A stretch of DNA of 64,000 nt, taken from the NCBI GenBank assembly GCA_021295965.1, contig JAGWBI010000004.1:33831-97830 (forward strand), written 5' to 3'. The notes beneath the pieces were generated by a model that saw nothing but the letters and a program-made list of their open reading frames with translations, was not told where the DNA came from and did no database searches. The stretch comes from Dehalococcoidia bacterium. GTDB lineage: Bacteria > Chloroflexota > Dehalococcoidia > Lucifugimonadales > UBA3495. The translations under genes were made by a program, and so were the position numbers. Below, piece by piece: positions 16,781-26,914 of this stretch. The number at the start of each line of letters is the position of its first letter. Position 1 is the stretch's first letter.

Positions 16781-19108
16781 ATGTCGCAACAGAGTTCCAA
16801 AACGTTGGTCTTTCCAGTGGCCGGGATGACCTGCGCGGCATGCGTGTACCATGTCAGCGAGGCGCTGCGCTCCGTGGAGGGGGTGTCCGATGTGAGCGTC
16901 AACCTGGCGACCGAGCGAGCCACGATCAGCCTGGCTTCGGCCGATGGTGCCCCAGTTCCAGCCGTTGAAACCCTGGCAAAAGCCGTTGGCGACGCCGGCT
17001 ATCGCATGGATACGGCCCCGGTTGCCGACAAAGGGCCCGGAGCAGTTGCTGATTCGCCACGAGCACGAGACGCCAGAACGCTACGAACACGATTGGCGGT
17101 GGCGTTGCCGGTCGGAATTGGGCTGCTCCTGATCAGTTTTCCGGCCCTGCCTTGGGTCACCGGTTTGTTCTCATTGGGTTGGTGGTATCCGGTGCTGTTG
17201 TGGGCAGCGGCTACGCCGGTACAGCTGTGGGCCGGATGGCCTTTCTACGTGGCCGGTTGGGCCGGGCTGAGACGCTTGAAACCCAACATGCACACCCTTA
17301 TTGCCCTGGGAACCTCCGTTGCCTACGGGTACAGCGTAGTAGCGACGCTGTTGATGGTGTTCGCCCCTGGAGCGATTTCAGTGGCGGGGCATCAACTGCA
17401 TTTCGACATGGCGGCGATCATCATCGCCCTGATCCTGCTGGGCAGGTGGCTGGAAGCGCGGGCGTTATCGCGGACGTCGGACGCCATCGGAAAGCTGTTG
17501 GATCTGCGTCCGCAAACTGCCCATCTTATGCGGGGGGACGGCGTCGTGGTGGATGTTCCCGTGGACAGGGTCGATGTCGGCGATACTTTGGCGGTGCGTC
17601 CTGGGGAACAGATACCGGTGGATGGGGAGGTGACCAGCGGCGTTTCGACCGTGGACCAGTCCGCTTTGACCGGCGAGAGTATGCCGGCCGAAAAGTCCCC
17701 GGGAGTTTCCGTATTCGCCGGGACGATGAACGGAACGGGCGCTTTCCTGATGCGCGCGTCCCGCGTGGGCGCGGACACAACATTGGCGCAGGTTATACGG
17801 CTGGTGGAGGAAGCCCAGGGCTCGGCGGCTCCGGTGCAACGTCTCGCCGATCGGGTCGCTGCATGGTTTGTGCCTGCGGTGGGCATGATCGCGCTGGCGG
17901 CGGCGGTGCTGTGGCTATTCCTGGGGCCCGACCCGTCGATCCGTTACGCCATGCTGACGCTGGTGGCGGTTTTCATCATCGCCTGTCCCTGTGCGCTGGG
18001 TCTCGCGACGCCGACGGCCATCATAGTTGGCGTCGGCCGATCGGCCGAGCGCGGCATATTGATTGGCAGCGCGACGGCTTTGGAAACTGCCCATCGCGTA
18101 AACGTGGTCGCGCTGGACAAGACCGGAACCCTGACCACGGGTCGACTCCAAGTTATGGACATCGTCCCAGTGGCAGGAATTACGGAGGATTTCGTTCTGG
18201 CGTCCGCAGCCTCGGTTGAGTTGTTATCCGAGCATCCCATAGGAACAGCGTTGCGCCGCCGCGTAGAGCAGGAAGGACTGACACTTGCCGGAGCCACCGG
18301 ATTCGCCGCGCACCGGGGATCCGGCGTGACCGCCGTGCTCGACGGTGAGCCAATCGCAGTAGGCAACGCGGCTCTGATGGGAGATATGGGAATCCCGGTG
18401 TGCGAAGAGATGTCTGCTACGGCAAATGAGTTGGCGCGACAAGGAAACACCCCCATGTTCGTCGCCCATGGGGGCAGCTTGCTCGGCGTCATTGCTGTAG
18501 CGGACACCGTGAAACCGGGAGCGCAGCAGGCGGTGGCCGCGTTGCGCGGCATGGGTGTTCGCACGATCATGCTTTCCGGAGACCGACCCGAAGTGGCTTC
18601 CGCTGTAGCCTCCGTTTGCGGCGTGGATGAATGGCAGGCGGAAATGCTGCCGGGAGACAAATCGGATGCCATAATCAGGATGCAGGCTGACGGGAACGTG
18701 GTTGCCATGGTGGGCGACGGGATCAACGACGCCCCGGCTCTGGCTTTAGCTGACGTGGGCATCGCGATGGGCGCCGGTTCGGACATAGCAAGGGAATCGG
18801 CCGACATTACGCTGATGCGCGACGACTTGGCGGGCGTTACTACCTCCCTGCAAATGTCGCGGGCGACGATGCGGACCATCCGGCAAAATCTCTTCTGGGC
18901 GTTCTTTTACAACACCATGCTGATCCCAGTGGCAGCAGGCGTTCTTTACCCAGTGTTTGCCGCTTTGGGCGGCGTGCCGAGTGGCCTGACCTTTTTCTTC
19001 GGTGACGCGGGTTTTCTGAACCCGATCCTGGCGGCGTTGGCCATGGCCTTCAGCTCGGTAAGCGTGGTGAGCAACTCATTACGATTGCGTCGCGCCAACG
19101 TGGGCTGA
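16781..19108 (+). CDS. copA: Copper-translocating P1B-type ATPase
   Basis: I choose the ATG at 16781 (775 aa) because the TATAAT promoter element overlaps the upstream ATG. One N-terminal heavy-metal-binding domain carries GMTCAACVYH. Eight membrane segments follow, with the ion-binding IACPCALGLATPT of TM6. The actuator loop has TGES, the phosphorylation site is DKTGTLTTG, the nucleotide domain has SEHPIG and the hinge is GDGINDAPALALA. Together these indicate a P1B-1 Cu(+) exporter in the cytoplasmic membrane. A YHS-domain protein follows, often associated with copper handling. No CsoR/CueR regulator is seen nearby. Confidence 0.93.
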   Translation: MSQQSSKTLVFPVAGMTCAACVYHVSEALRSVEGVSDVSVNLATERATISLASADGAPVPAVETLAKAVGDAGYRMDTAPVADKGPGAVADSPRARDARTLRTRLAVALPVGIGLLLISFPALPWVTGLFSLGWWYPVLLWAAATPVQLWAGWPFYVAGWAGLRRLKPNMHTLIALGTSVAYGYSVVATLLMVFAPGAISVAGHQLHFDMAAIIIALILLGRWLEARALSRTSDAIGKLLDLRPQTAHLMRGDGVVVDVPVDRVDVGDTLAVRPGEQIPVDGEVTSGVSTVDQSALTGESMPAEKSPGVSVFAGTMNGTGAFLMRASRVGADTTLAQVIRLVEEAQGSAAPVQRLADRVAAWFVPAVGMIALAAAVLWLFLGPDPSIRYAMLTLVAVFIIACPCALGLATPTAIIVGVGRSAERGILIGSATALETAHRVNVVALDKTGTLTTGRLQVMDIVPVAGITEDFVLASAASVELLSEHPIGTALRRRVEQEGLTLAGATGFAAHRGSGVTAVLDGEPIAVGNAALMGDMGIPVCEEMSATANELARQGNTPMFVAHGGSLLGVIAVADTVKPGAQQAVAALRGMGVRTIMLSGDRPEVASAVASVCGVDEWQAEMLPGDKSDAIIRMQADGNVVAMVGDGINDAPALALADVGIAMGAGSDIARESADITLMRDDLAGVTTSLQMSRATMRTIRQNLFWAFFYNTMLIPVAAGVLYPVFAALGGVPSGLTFFFGDAGFLNPILAALAMAFSSVSVVSNSLRLRRANVG

Positions 19109-19193
19109 CCGGCAACGGGCAATTTGATAGCCCAAACCCACTCCGGCTCTGTTACAATCGCCGTACACCATTGCTACAGGCTGGGAAACTATC

Positions 19194-19427
19194 ATGGCAA
19201 CTGCAACGGACCCGATCTGCTCGATGCAAGTGGACATTGACAACCCCAACGGCGGTACCAGTGAATACGAAGGGCAGACCTACTACTTCTGTGCGCCGGG
19301 CTGCCGGATCGCGTTTGAGCGTGACCCGGAAGGATGGGCGTCCGGACGCAACAAACCCATAGCTATGGAGGAACCTCAGCCCCAACCACTGACAATCGTG
19401 CGGCGACTGTTCCGGCGAGGGAAATAG
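19194..19427 (+). CDS. YHS domain protein
   Basis: This 77-aa protein has the YHS (TRASH-like) core DPICSMQVDI, EYEGQTYYFCAPGCRIAFERDPEGW. The Cys residues of DPICSM and FCAPGC are expected to bind metal. Small YHS proteins often accompany Cu ATPases or form part of them, so cotranscription with copA 85 bp upstream is likely. A proline-rich tail (EEPQPQPL) follows the domain. Confidence 0.88.
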   Translation: MATATDPICSMQVDIDNPNGGTSEYEGQTYYFCAPGCRIAFERDPEGWASGRNKPIAMEEPQPQPLTIVRRLFRRGK

Positions 19428-19450
19428 GCAGTGGTTATACAGCGCAACGG

Positions 19451-19479
19451 GTAGGGGCGGGTTTCAAACCCGCCCCTAC
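19451..19479. repeat. Palindromic repeat between convergent YHS and secA genes
   Basis: GTAGGGGCGGGTTT-C-AAACCCGCCCCTAC, 14-bp perfect arms. Same GTAGGGGCG arm as the 13876 palindrome. Possible bidirectional terminator. Confidence 0.65.
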
Positions 19480-19507
19480 GATTTGCGCTTTGTTCCCAAG
19501 CCGAGAA

Positions 19508-22183
19508 TCAGGCCGCGGCGCCGCAGCAGCGCTTGTACTTCTTGTCGCTCCCGCAAGGGCATTTGGAATTGCGCCCAATCTTGCGGCCGGCCCGTGGAGC
19601 GGCGGCGTTTCGCGCCGGCGAAACTGCCTCCATGGGACTGACGGGGGCTCGGGAGTTGCGCCGACTCCCGGACGTAGATGCGTCGTCGTTCGGCGAAGAA
19701 CGGGCCGGTGGCGCTTCCGGCGCGAGAGTTACGTGGAACAGGGTGTGCGTGACGTCCCGCTGCATCTGTCGCGTCAACTCGGTAAAAGCCCGTTGACCCT
19801 CGGACCGGTACACGGTGAGCGGGTCCCGCTGCCCGACCGCCTGCAGGCCGACGCCAGTGCGCAGGTTTTCCATGTGGGTGAGGTGGTTGACCCAATGGGT
19901 GTCGATGGATTTCAGAAGCAGCAACCGAACCAGGGTCTCCATGTTTTCTGCGCCCATGGACTGCTCTTTGGATTGGTAAAGGGTTTCGGAGTACGCCTCC
20001 AGGATGTCCTCAATGTGGTCGCGACGGAGTTGCGACACCTTGTCGGCATTGTCCAATTCGGTAGGGGGTGGGCAGATTTGTCGCAATCCGGACAAGAATC
20101 CATCTATGTCCCAGTCATCGGCGTGGCGTGACTGCAGGTGAGCGTCCATCAGCCGGTCGAACTCCGCGCCCAGCATGTCCACAACCCGCTCTCTAAGTCC
20201 CTGGTTGGTCAGGATATTGGAACGCTGGTCGTAGATGACTGACCTTTGTTGATTGAGCACGTCGTCAAAATTGAGGAGGTGCTTCCGCATGTCGAAGTGA
20301 TGACCTTCTACCTTCACCTGCGCGCTGGTGATGGACTTGGTGATCAGCTTGTTCTCCAGCGGCTCATCGTCGTTGAGACCGGTCCAGTTCATCACGTTTT
20401 TGATCCGGTCGCCGCCGAAGCGCTGCATCAGTTCGTCTTCAAGGGCGATAAAAAACTGGCTGCTGCCGGGGTCTCCCTGGCGTCCAGCGCGGCCCCGGAG
20501 CTGGTTATCCACACGACGCGCTTCGTGATGCTCGGTGCCGATGACATGGAGGCCGCCCAGGGAGATAACTTGGTCGTGCTCCTGCCGCCAATCGTCGCGG
20601 TCGGTGTCTGCGCCGCCCAGCACGATGTCGGTTCCGCGGCCGGCCATGTTGGTGGAGACGGTAACAGCTCCGGAGCGTCCCGCCTGGGCTACGATCGACG
20701 CTTCCTGTTCGTGGTTGCGTGCGTTGAGTACTTGGTGCTCGACGCCGCGCTTGCGGAGCCGGTCGCTCAGGACTTCGGACGTTTCTATGGAAGTGGTTCC
20801 CACCAGCACGGGTTGTCCGGCAGTCGAACGGTCAATGATGGCGTCTATCACCGCCCGCCACTTACCCTCTTCGGTGGGGAAAATCAGATCGCTGCTGTCG
20901 TCGCGTATCATTGGTAGGTTGGTAGGTACGGCGACGACCTCGAGGCCGTAGATTTTGTAGAATTCGTCGGCCTCGGTGACTGCGGTTCCGGTCATACCGG
21001 CCAATTTCCGGTACATTCGGAAGTAGTTTTGCAGAGTGATGGTGGCGTAAGTGACGCTCTCGCGCTGGACCCTCAGGCCTTCTTTCGCCTCCACTGCCTG
21101 GTGGAGACCGTCGGCCCAGCGTCGCCCGTACTGCAGGCGACCGGTGAACTCGTCAACGATGACGACTTCTCCGTCGGCGACGACATAGTCCTTGTCCTTG
21201 ACCTTCTGCACCTGGGCGACGACAGCATTTTCAACGTACTGGACCAGATGGAAATTTTCCGGATCGTACAGATTGTCCACGCGCAGGTGTCGTTCGGCTT
21301 TTCCGATGCCCTCTTCGGTCAGTGAAATTGCCTGAGTGCGCTCGTCAATTGTGTAATCCTCGTATTCGCGCAGACGAGGAGCCAACCGGGCGCAATTGGC
21401 GTAGTGTTCCACCGGTTGTTGTGCCGGGCCGCTGATGATCAGAGGTGTGCGGGCCTCGTCGATGAGGATGTTGTCAACCTCGTCCACGATGGCGAAATTG
21501 TGGCAGGGCCGGCCCGCGTCACGAGACTGGACCTGCAGGTCGGAGGTTACAGCCATGTTGTCGCGGAGATAGTCGAATCCGAACTCGTTGTTGGTGCCGT
21601 ATAGCACGTCGGCACGATAGGCTTCGGCGCGAGAAACCGGAGTCAGGTGGCGATAACCGCCCCGGCCCGGGTCGTCCATGGTGGGGTCGTAGATGTGGGC
21701 CGCGTCATGCTGGAGGCAACCGACCGTGAGGCCCAGGAGGTCGTACACCGGTCCCATCCAAACCGGGTCGCGGCGGGCCAGGTAATCGTTGACGGTAACG
21801 ATGTGCACGCCACCGCCGGTGAGCGCGTTCAAATATGCGGGAAGGGTGGCGACCAGAGTTTTTCCTTCGCCGGTTTTCATTTCGGCGATTTTCCCCTGAT
21901 GCAGGACTGCGCCGCCAATGATCTGAACGTCGTAGTGGCGCTGGCCGAGGGTGCGGCGCGCTGCCTCCCGTACGACGGCAAAGGCTTCGGGCAACAGGTC
22001 GTTTAAAGATGCCCCATCATCCAGGCGGCGGCGGAACTCACCGGTCTTGGCTCTGAGGCCATCATCGCTGAGGTTTTGAATGGTGCTTTCTAGTCGGTTG
22101 ATTTGGGGTACCAACTGACTGCGAAGTTTTTCGGCGGCCCGTTCGGGCGTATCTCCGACAATTTTTTTCAGGAACGAAACCAT
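19508..22183 (-). CDS. secA: Preprotein translocase ATPase SecA (housekeeping)
   Basis: The 891-aa motor of the Sec pathway. Walker A is EMKTGEGKT and the DEAD-like box is IVDEVDNILIDEARTPLIIS. The preprotein cross-linking region ends in VIVDEFTGRLQYGRRWADGLHQAVEAKEG. SLGGLHVIGTEHHEARRVDNQLRGRAGRQGDPG is the canonical motif V/VI region. The C-terminal zinc-binding SEC-C motif is KCPCGSDKKYKRCC. All catalytic residues are intact and length is normal, so this is the essential SecA. That makes the divergent SecA-like gene at 28.3 kb an accessory paralogue. It is convergent with copA-YHS and is probably transcribed alone. Confidence 0.97.
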   Translation of the reverse strand: MVSFLKKIVGDTPERAAEKLRSQLVPQINRLESTIQNLSDDGLRAKTGEFRRRLDDGASLNDLLPEAFAVVREAARRTLGQRHYDVQIIGGAVLHQGKIAEMKTGEGKTLVATLPAYLNALTGGGVHIVTVNDYLARRDPVWMGPVYDLLGLTVGCLQHDAAHIYDPTMDDPGRGGYRHLTPVSRAEAYRADVLYGTNNEFGFDYLRDNMAVTSDLQVQSRDAGRPCHNFAIVDEVDNILIDEARTPLIISGPAQQPVEHYANCARLAPRLREYEDYTIDERTQAISLTEEGIGKAERHLRVDNLYDPENFHLVQYVENAVVAQVQKVKDKDYVVADGEVVIVDEFTGRLQYGRRWADGLHQAVEAKEGLRVQRESVTYATITLQNYFRMYRKLAGMTGTAVTEADEFYKIYGLEVVAVPTNLPMIRDDSSDLIFPTEEGKWRAVIDAIIDRSTAGQPVLVGTTSIETSEVLSDRLRKRGVEHQVLNARNHEQEASIVAQAGRSGAVTVSTNMAGRGTDIVLGGADTDRDDWRQEHDQVISLGGLHVIGTEHHEARRVDNQLRGRAGRQGDPGSSQFFIALEDELMQRFGGDRIKNVMNWTGLNDDEPLENKLITKSITSAQVKVEGHHFDMRKHLLNFDDVLNQQRSVIYDQRSNILTNQGLRERVVDMLGAEFDRLMDAHLQSRHADDWDIDGFLSGLRQICPPPTELDNADKVSQLRRDHIEDILEAYSETLYQSKEQSMGAENMETLVRLLLLKSIDTHWVNHLTHMENLRTGVGLQAVGQRDPLTVYRSEGQRAFTELTRQMQRDVTHTLFHVTLAPEAPPARSSPNDDASTSGSRRNSRAPVSPMEAVSPARNAAAPRAGRKIGRNSKCPCGSDKKYKRCCGAAA

Positions 22184-22341
22184 GACAATGCCTCACCCGG
22201 CCCCTTCGCTACGGAAGCGGGCTACACTGTACCAGTATAGCAAGTATGCCACCGATACGTCGGTGAGCCCAAATCGGATTGCCCGACGTTTTCGCCGGCA
22301 TGGTCTTTTTGTCAGTGCGCCGATCCGGAGGCAGCTCGCAG

Positions 22342-24879
22342 CTAGCCACGTTCCAAGCGCGCCAGGCCCACCAATAACCGTTTCAGGCCGGCGCCCGCAA
22401 AGTTCACGGTAGCCTGTTCGGTGTCGCCGGCGCCGTCGACTTCCTGAACCACGCCTTCCCCGAAAGTGGGATGGCGGACGATTTCGCCCACCGCCAGGGG
22501 TACACGCTCCGGTGTGTCGACAGAAGCGCCTGGCCGGCTGGAAGTCCATTCGGTAAGACGCTCATCGATATTGCCTCGGAGGCGGCCTCCCGTCGCCTCG
22601 CCTCCGGCGTCGGTACCTTCACCCGGCCGCGTGCGCGAGGCTCGCCTGGACTGTCCGTAGGAACCGCCTATCACCGCGTCGGCGTTCCGCGACGGGCGGG
22701 ATGCGTTCAATCCATGAGATTCGGCGCGGGAACCAGGCGGTCGATCAATAGCCGCGGAGGCCAGCGCTTCCTCCGGGAGGTCTTCGAGAAAACGCGACGG
22801 CAGCGACACTCCACCCGAAGACGGATAACGCCTCCTGAAAGCTCGCAGCAGATAAAGGCGTTCTTTAGCCCTGGTCATGCCCACGTAGCACAAGCGACGT
22901 TCCTCTTCGATCTCGGCCAGTGTATCCATGGAACGACTGTGGGGCAGCAGCCCTTCCTCCATTCCGGCCATCATCACAACCGGGAACTCCAGCCCTTTGG
23001 CCTGATGTAGGGTGATCAAGGTGAGCGAATCATCGGACTGTTCGTAAGCGTCCACGTCGGAGACCAGGGAAACCCGCTCCAGAAACGCGCTCAACCCGTC
23101 GGCGGAACCGTCGCCCGGTGGACCGTAGTCTTCAGCCAAAGCGCGCAACTCCAGGATGTTTTCCCATCGCTCGTCGCCGTCATCCTGGGCATTGATGTGT
23201 TTGGCCAACCCGGTCATGTCCAATGTGCGATCAAGGAGGTCCGGGACACCCAGCTCGCGGGAGGCGTCAGCGAGGCGATCCAGGGTAACGGACAAATCGG
23301 CGATTGACCGTGCCGCGCGGGCCGTTACTGGAATGGGACATGGCGCCCCGTCCGTCCGGGCCGCGGCGATTTCCCGCATCGCCTGTCTGGTCGTGGCTTC
23401 GCGCTGGGTCGCGAAGTTTGTCAGTTGCTGAACGGATTTGGCGCCGATGCCCCGAGGAGGCTGATTAATGATGCGTCGCAGGCTGACTTCGTCATCAGGG
23501 TTGAAAATCACCCGAAGGTAGCCCACTGCATCCTTGATCTCCTTGCGGTGGTAGAAACGCACACCGCCCACCAGCCGGTAGGGTATTCCCTGGCGCATGC
23601 ACTGATCTTCAAAGGCGCGGCTTTGGGCGTTGATGCGGTACATGATGGCGCAGTCGCCGGACCGGTATTCGCCGGTTCGGGTGAGGCGGCCCACCTCATC
23701 CACAGCCCAGAGGGCTTCATCTTCCTCGCTGAAAGCTTCGTGCAGCGTGACGGGTCGCCCCGTTGGATTTTGCGTAAATAGCGGGCGTTCAATCCGCTCC
23801 GTGTTGATGGCGATGACACCGGCGGCGGCGTTGAGGATGTTTTTGGTGGAGCGATAGTTTTCGCCCAGGCTGATAACCGTGGCGTCGGGGAAATCGGTCT
23901 GAAAGCTCAGGATGTTCCGGATGTCGGCGTTACGCCACGAGTAGATGCTCTGGTCCGGGTCTCCGACGACGCACAGGTTCCGATGTTGTCCGGTGAGCAG
24001 CCGGGCCAGACGGTACTGCGCGACATTGGTGTCCTGAAACTCGTCGATGAGCAGGTAGCGGTATCGGGTGTGGTACTGTTCCTGAACGTCGGAGACATCC
24101 TCCAACAGTTGGGCAGTCCGCATCAGGAGGTCGTCGAAATCCAAAGCGTTTTGTCGCGTCAGCGCCTCCTCGTAATAGCGATAGACGCGGGAGCAGGTCT
24201 CCACCCAATGAGCGCCATATTCGTCCTCGGCGTCATAGGCTGTTTGAGCCATACGGCGGGCGTCCTGGAGGTTGCTTTTGGCGGCGGAAATCCGCGAGAG
24301 AATAGCTCTGGGGATATATCGTTTACTATCCACGTCGGCCAGCTGCATCGCGGACTTGAGCGCGTCCAACTGATCGTCCTGATCGTAAATGGTGAAGTTA
24401 CGATCGAGGCCGATACGTTCGCCGTGTCGGCGAAGTATGCGGGCACAGACAGCGTGGAAGGTGCCCATGGTGACGGCCTCGCTGCGGCCGAGGAGCAAAC
24501 GATCGAGGCGGTCCCGCATTTCCCGGGCAGCCTTGTTCGTGAACGTAACGGCCAATATCTGCCAAGGGTTAACGCCACGTTCTCCAACCAGATAAGCGAT
24601 ACGGTGCGTGATAACGCGGGTTTTGCCGGAACCGGGACCGGCGACTATGAGGAGAGGTCCCTCGGTAGTGACGACCGCCTGCTCCTGGGCCTCGTTGAGC
24701 CCTTGCAGGACAGCGGCGCTGGAAATTGAGGGATCGTCGGACTTACGCCCGTCCCCGTCGTAGTCTGCCAATTCGGGCGCGTCCCAAAATGGAGAGGAGG
24801 GCGGTTCTTCCCAGTATGGAGCAGACGGTGGAGCATCTTCGGATGGTATATGCTCCGAAAATTGGGACTGCAACGCCAT
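22342..24879 (-). CDS. pcrA: UvrD/PcrA-type superfamily 1 DNA helicase
   Basis: The 845-aa SF1A helicase shows Q-motif LNEAQEQAV, motif I AGPGSGKTRVITHRIAYLV, motif II LLIDEFQDTN, motif III GDPDQSIYSWRNAD, motif IV GENYRS, motif V TLHQAKGLEFPVV and motif VI YVGMTRAKERLYL. The C-terminal SH3-like segment (VGEIVRHPTFGEGVVQEV) is the PcrA-type RNA polymerase/UvrB-interacting tail. About 55 acidic, proline-rich residues precede the Q motif, an N-terminal extension. It acts in nucleotide-excision repair and in clearing replication conflicts. Confidence 0.95.
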   Translation of the reverse strand: MALQSQFSEHIPSEDAPPSAPYWEEPPSSPFWDAPELADYDGDGRKSDDPSISSAAVLQGLNEAQEQAVVTTEGPLLIVAGPGSGKTRVITHRIAYLVGERGVNPWQILAVTFTNKAAREMRDRLDRLLLGRSEAVTMGTFHAVCARILRRHGERIGLDRNFTIYDQDDQLDALKSAMQLADVDSKRYIPRAILSRISAAKSNLQDARRMAQTAYDAEDEYGAHWVETCSRVYRYYEEALTRQNALDFDDLLMRTAQLLEDVSDVQEQYHTRYRYLLIDEFQDTNVAQYRLARLLTGQHRNLCVVGDPDQSIYSWRNADIRNILSFQTDFPDATVISLGENYRSTKNILNAAAGVIAINTERIERPLFTQNPTGRPVTLHEAFSEEDEALWAVDEVGRLTRTGEYRSGDCAIMYRINAQSRAFEDQCMRQGIPYRLVGGVRFYHRKEIKDAVGYLRVIFNPDDEVSLRRIINQPPRGIGAKSVQQLTNFATQREATTRQAMREIAAARTDGAPCPIPVTARAARSIADLSVTLDRLADASRELGVPDLLDRTLDMTGLAKHINAQDDGDERWENILELRALAEDYGPPGDGSADGLSAFLERVSLVSDVDAYEQSDDSLTLITLHQAKGLEFPVVMMAGMEEGLLPHSRSMDTLAEIEEERRLCYVGMTRAKERLYLLRAFRRRYPSSGGVSLPSRFLEDLPEEALASAAIDRPPGSRAESHGLNASRPSRNADAVIGGSYGQSRRASRTRPGEGTDAGGEATGGRLRGNIDERLTEWTSSRPGASVDTPERVPLAVGEIVRHPTFGEGVVQEVDGAGDTEQATVNFAGAGLKRLLVGLARLERG

Positions 24880-25413
24880 GATGGGGGATTATAGCATGGC
24901 GACCTATGAGCCAATAAGAAGCTCGTCCTATAAGCGGTGGCTGCGAGTATATGGACGGGGCTAGCGTTGGGCGGGGACTTGGACGCGCGCTTGCTTACTG
25001 ACCTTCGGGCGCTGTCTGAACGCCCACGGCCGCAGCGACGGGGATTGGTAGTCCGGGACTTCATGTGCCATCGACATGGCGTTCAGCGATCCCGGCCGGC
25101 GGCGCAATCGCGCCAACCACATAACCAACTCGCTCCTTCGAGCGGACCCAACCCTGTGTCGCTATCAGGGCCCGCTCCGTCTTCCATCAACTCACGTCGG
25201 GAACAAGCCGCGCCCAAGTTGGCCGCGAGACGGCACAACGCGGGAAACGCTTTCCCCAAGTGATCCAGACGATGAGTAAGCTATGGAGTGTCCGGCGATT
25301 CGGCCCGACCGCATCACCGCGTATGCGGATGTGATTGGTGCCCCGGCTCGGCTGATGCCACCCCGGGCCTACCAACCTACATCCGCTCGGCCGACTGTCC
25401 CAGAGTTCACCCT
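24880..25413. other. 534-bp intergenic stretch, nothing recognised
   Basis: No ORF here has family resemblance. I checked by eye for SRP RNA, RNase P, tmRNA, tRNA and riboswitch consensus pieces and found none. Confidence 0.4.
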
Positions 25414-26514
25414 TTAGAAATCGGGTTGCTGCGGGGCGCCCCAACCCTGGGGGATATTGACCAAGTTTGTCTCCATGTCCTTCACAGAGGTCTGGCCGCA
25501 GTATGCCATGGCCCGGTCGATTTCTTCCCGGAGCAGTTCCAGGACGCCGTGGACGCCCTCGGCGCCGTTGACGGCCAGTCCCCAGAAGAGGGGACGCCCG
25601 ATGCCAACGGCCTTGGCTCCCAGGGCCAGCGCCTTGACGACGTCGCTGCCGCGGCGGACACCGGAGTCAACGTACACTTCGCAATTCCCTTTGACCGCAT
25701 CGACGACCTCGGGCACCATCTCGATTGCGCCCATGGTCATGTCCAGTTGGCGTCCACCGTGGGTCGATACCAGGACGCCGTCGACGCCGCTCTCGGCGGC
25801 GATGTGGGCATCCTCGGCGGTGCGGATGCCCTTGAGTACCAAGGGCAGGCCGGTGAGACCGCGGAGCCATTCAAGCTCGTGCCAGGTGAGGGGAACGGTG
25901 CGGTTGACGTTCCAGCCTACAGACTCGTCGGTGCCGCGCAACACGTTCTCCGGCTGATTCACGCCCCGGAAGTTGCCCTGCTCGAAATTCCGGTTGTACC
26001 GGTTGCGCAGGTCACGCTCCTTGGGGCTGGGAGTCGGAGTGTCCACCGTCAGAGTGATGGCCTTGAACCCGGCCTCTTCGGCGCGACGAACCAGCATTTC
26101 GGTGAGGTCGTAACCCCGGTGGTAGAGCTGGAAGAAAAGGGGGCTGGTAGCTTCCTCGGCGACCTCTTCCATGCTGCAGTTGGAACCGGTGCTGAGCATC
26201 ATCAGGGTGTTGGACATGCTTGCACCGCGGGCGGTGGCCACCTCTCCCTCGGGATGGGCCCGGTGATGGGAGCCAGCGGGGCAGACGAACACGGGCATGC
26301 TGAGTTCATTGCCCAGCATGGTGGTCGAAAGGTCACGCTCCCCGATGTCACGGAGGAACCTGGGACGTAGCGTCAGTTCCTCGAAGGCGGTGCGGTTGCG
26401 CCGGGTGGTGAACATGTCCATGGCCCCGGCGTCGATGGTGTCCCAATCGTCGTGGGGCAGGACCAGCCTGGCACGTTCCTCGTAATCGTAGAGGTTGATG
26501 GGGTCGAGTCGCAT
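25414..26514 (-). CDS. FMN-dependent alpha-hydroxy acid oxidase/dehydrogenase
   Basis: GGGAGGTCAAG places the start at 26514 (MRLDPINLYDYEERA), giving 366 aa. The TIM-barrel FMN family is clear: FVCPAGSHHRAHPEGE, FFQLYHRGYDLTEMLVRRAEEAGFKAITLTVDTP, LVLKGIRTAEDA, VSTHGGRQLD (catalytic His/Arg), and the phosphate-binding VYVDSGVRRGSDVVKALALGAKAVGIGRP. It oxidises an L-2-hydroxyacid such as lactate, glycolate or mandelate to the 2-oxoacid. STHGGRQ instead of SNHGGRQ is slightly unusual. Exact substrate and electron acceptor unknown. Confidence 0.9.
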   Translation of the reverse strand: MRLDPINLYDYEERARLVLPHDDWDTIDAGAMDMFTTRRNRTAFEELTLRPRFLRDIGERDLSTTMLGNELSMPVFVCPAGSHHRAHPEGEVATARGASMSNTLMMLSTGSNCSMEEVAEEATSPLFFQLYHRGYDLTEMLVRRAEEAGFKAITLTVDTPTPSPKERDLRNRYNRNFEQGNFRGVNQPENVLRGTDESVGWNVNRTVPLTWHELEWLRGLTGLPLVLKGIRTAEDAHIAAESGVDGVLVSTHGGRQLDMTMGAIEMVPEVVDAVKGNCEVYVDSGVRRGSDVVKALALGAKAVGIGRPLFWGLAVNGAEGVHGVLELLREEIDRAMAYCGQTSVKDMETNLVNIPQGWGAPQQPDF

Positions 26515-26914
26515 CTTGACCTCCCTTTGGAGACGGATCATGCACGCCGCACCCCGCCCTGCATCAGGGTATGGAGCAGCGTTCTCAGTGAGTAGAGTTG
26601 ACTGCGCCCACACTTTACGGCCTGGAGCGGCTGCGGGCAAGTCCCAACGGGATGACGCCAACGGGCCCAATCCCGTCAGTAGGTGCAATCGGCGTCATCC
26701 CCGTTGATGATCTCCTCAGTTGTTTGTTTCCGATTGGGCATGTGTCGGTCCCTTTTTGTCCGGGATGCTGACACTGATGCCGCATCTATGTTTGGGAGTC
26801 GGGTCATCCCGGGTGACCATGTGCGAGCCTACTACTCGTGCAGTGTGGTATGGTGCAATCCACTTTCGTCAGCCGACACGTGCCGAAGATGGTGGGAATG
26901 ACCTCCCGTTTGCC
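26515..26914. other. Divergent intergenic region upstream of the envelope-stress block
   Basis: No credible gene. A weak extended -10 (TGG-TATGGT at 26846-26854) could serve the transglutaminase-like gene. No operator palindrome was noticed. Confidence 0.3.

Noticed and set aside
24880-25413. Possible structural RNA gene in the gap after pcrA
   Set aside because: No SRP, RNase P, tmRNA or tRNA consensus pieces could be found by eye.
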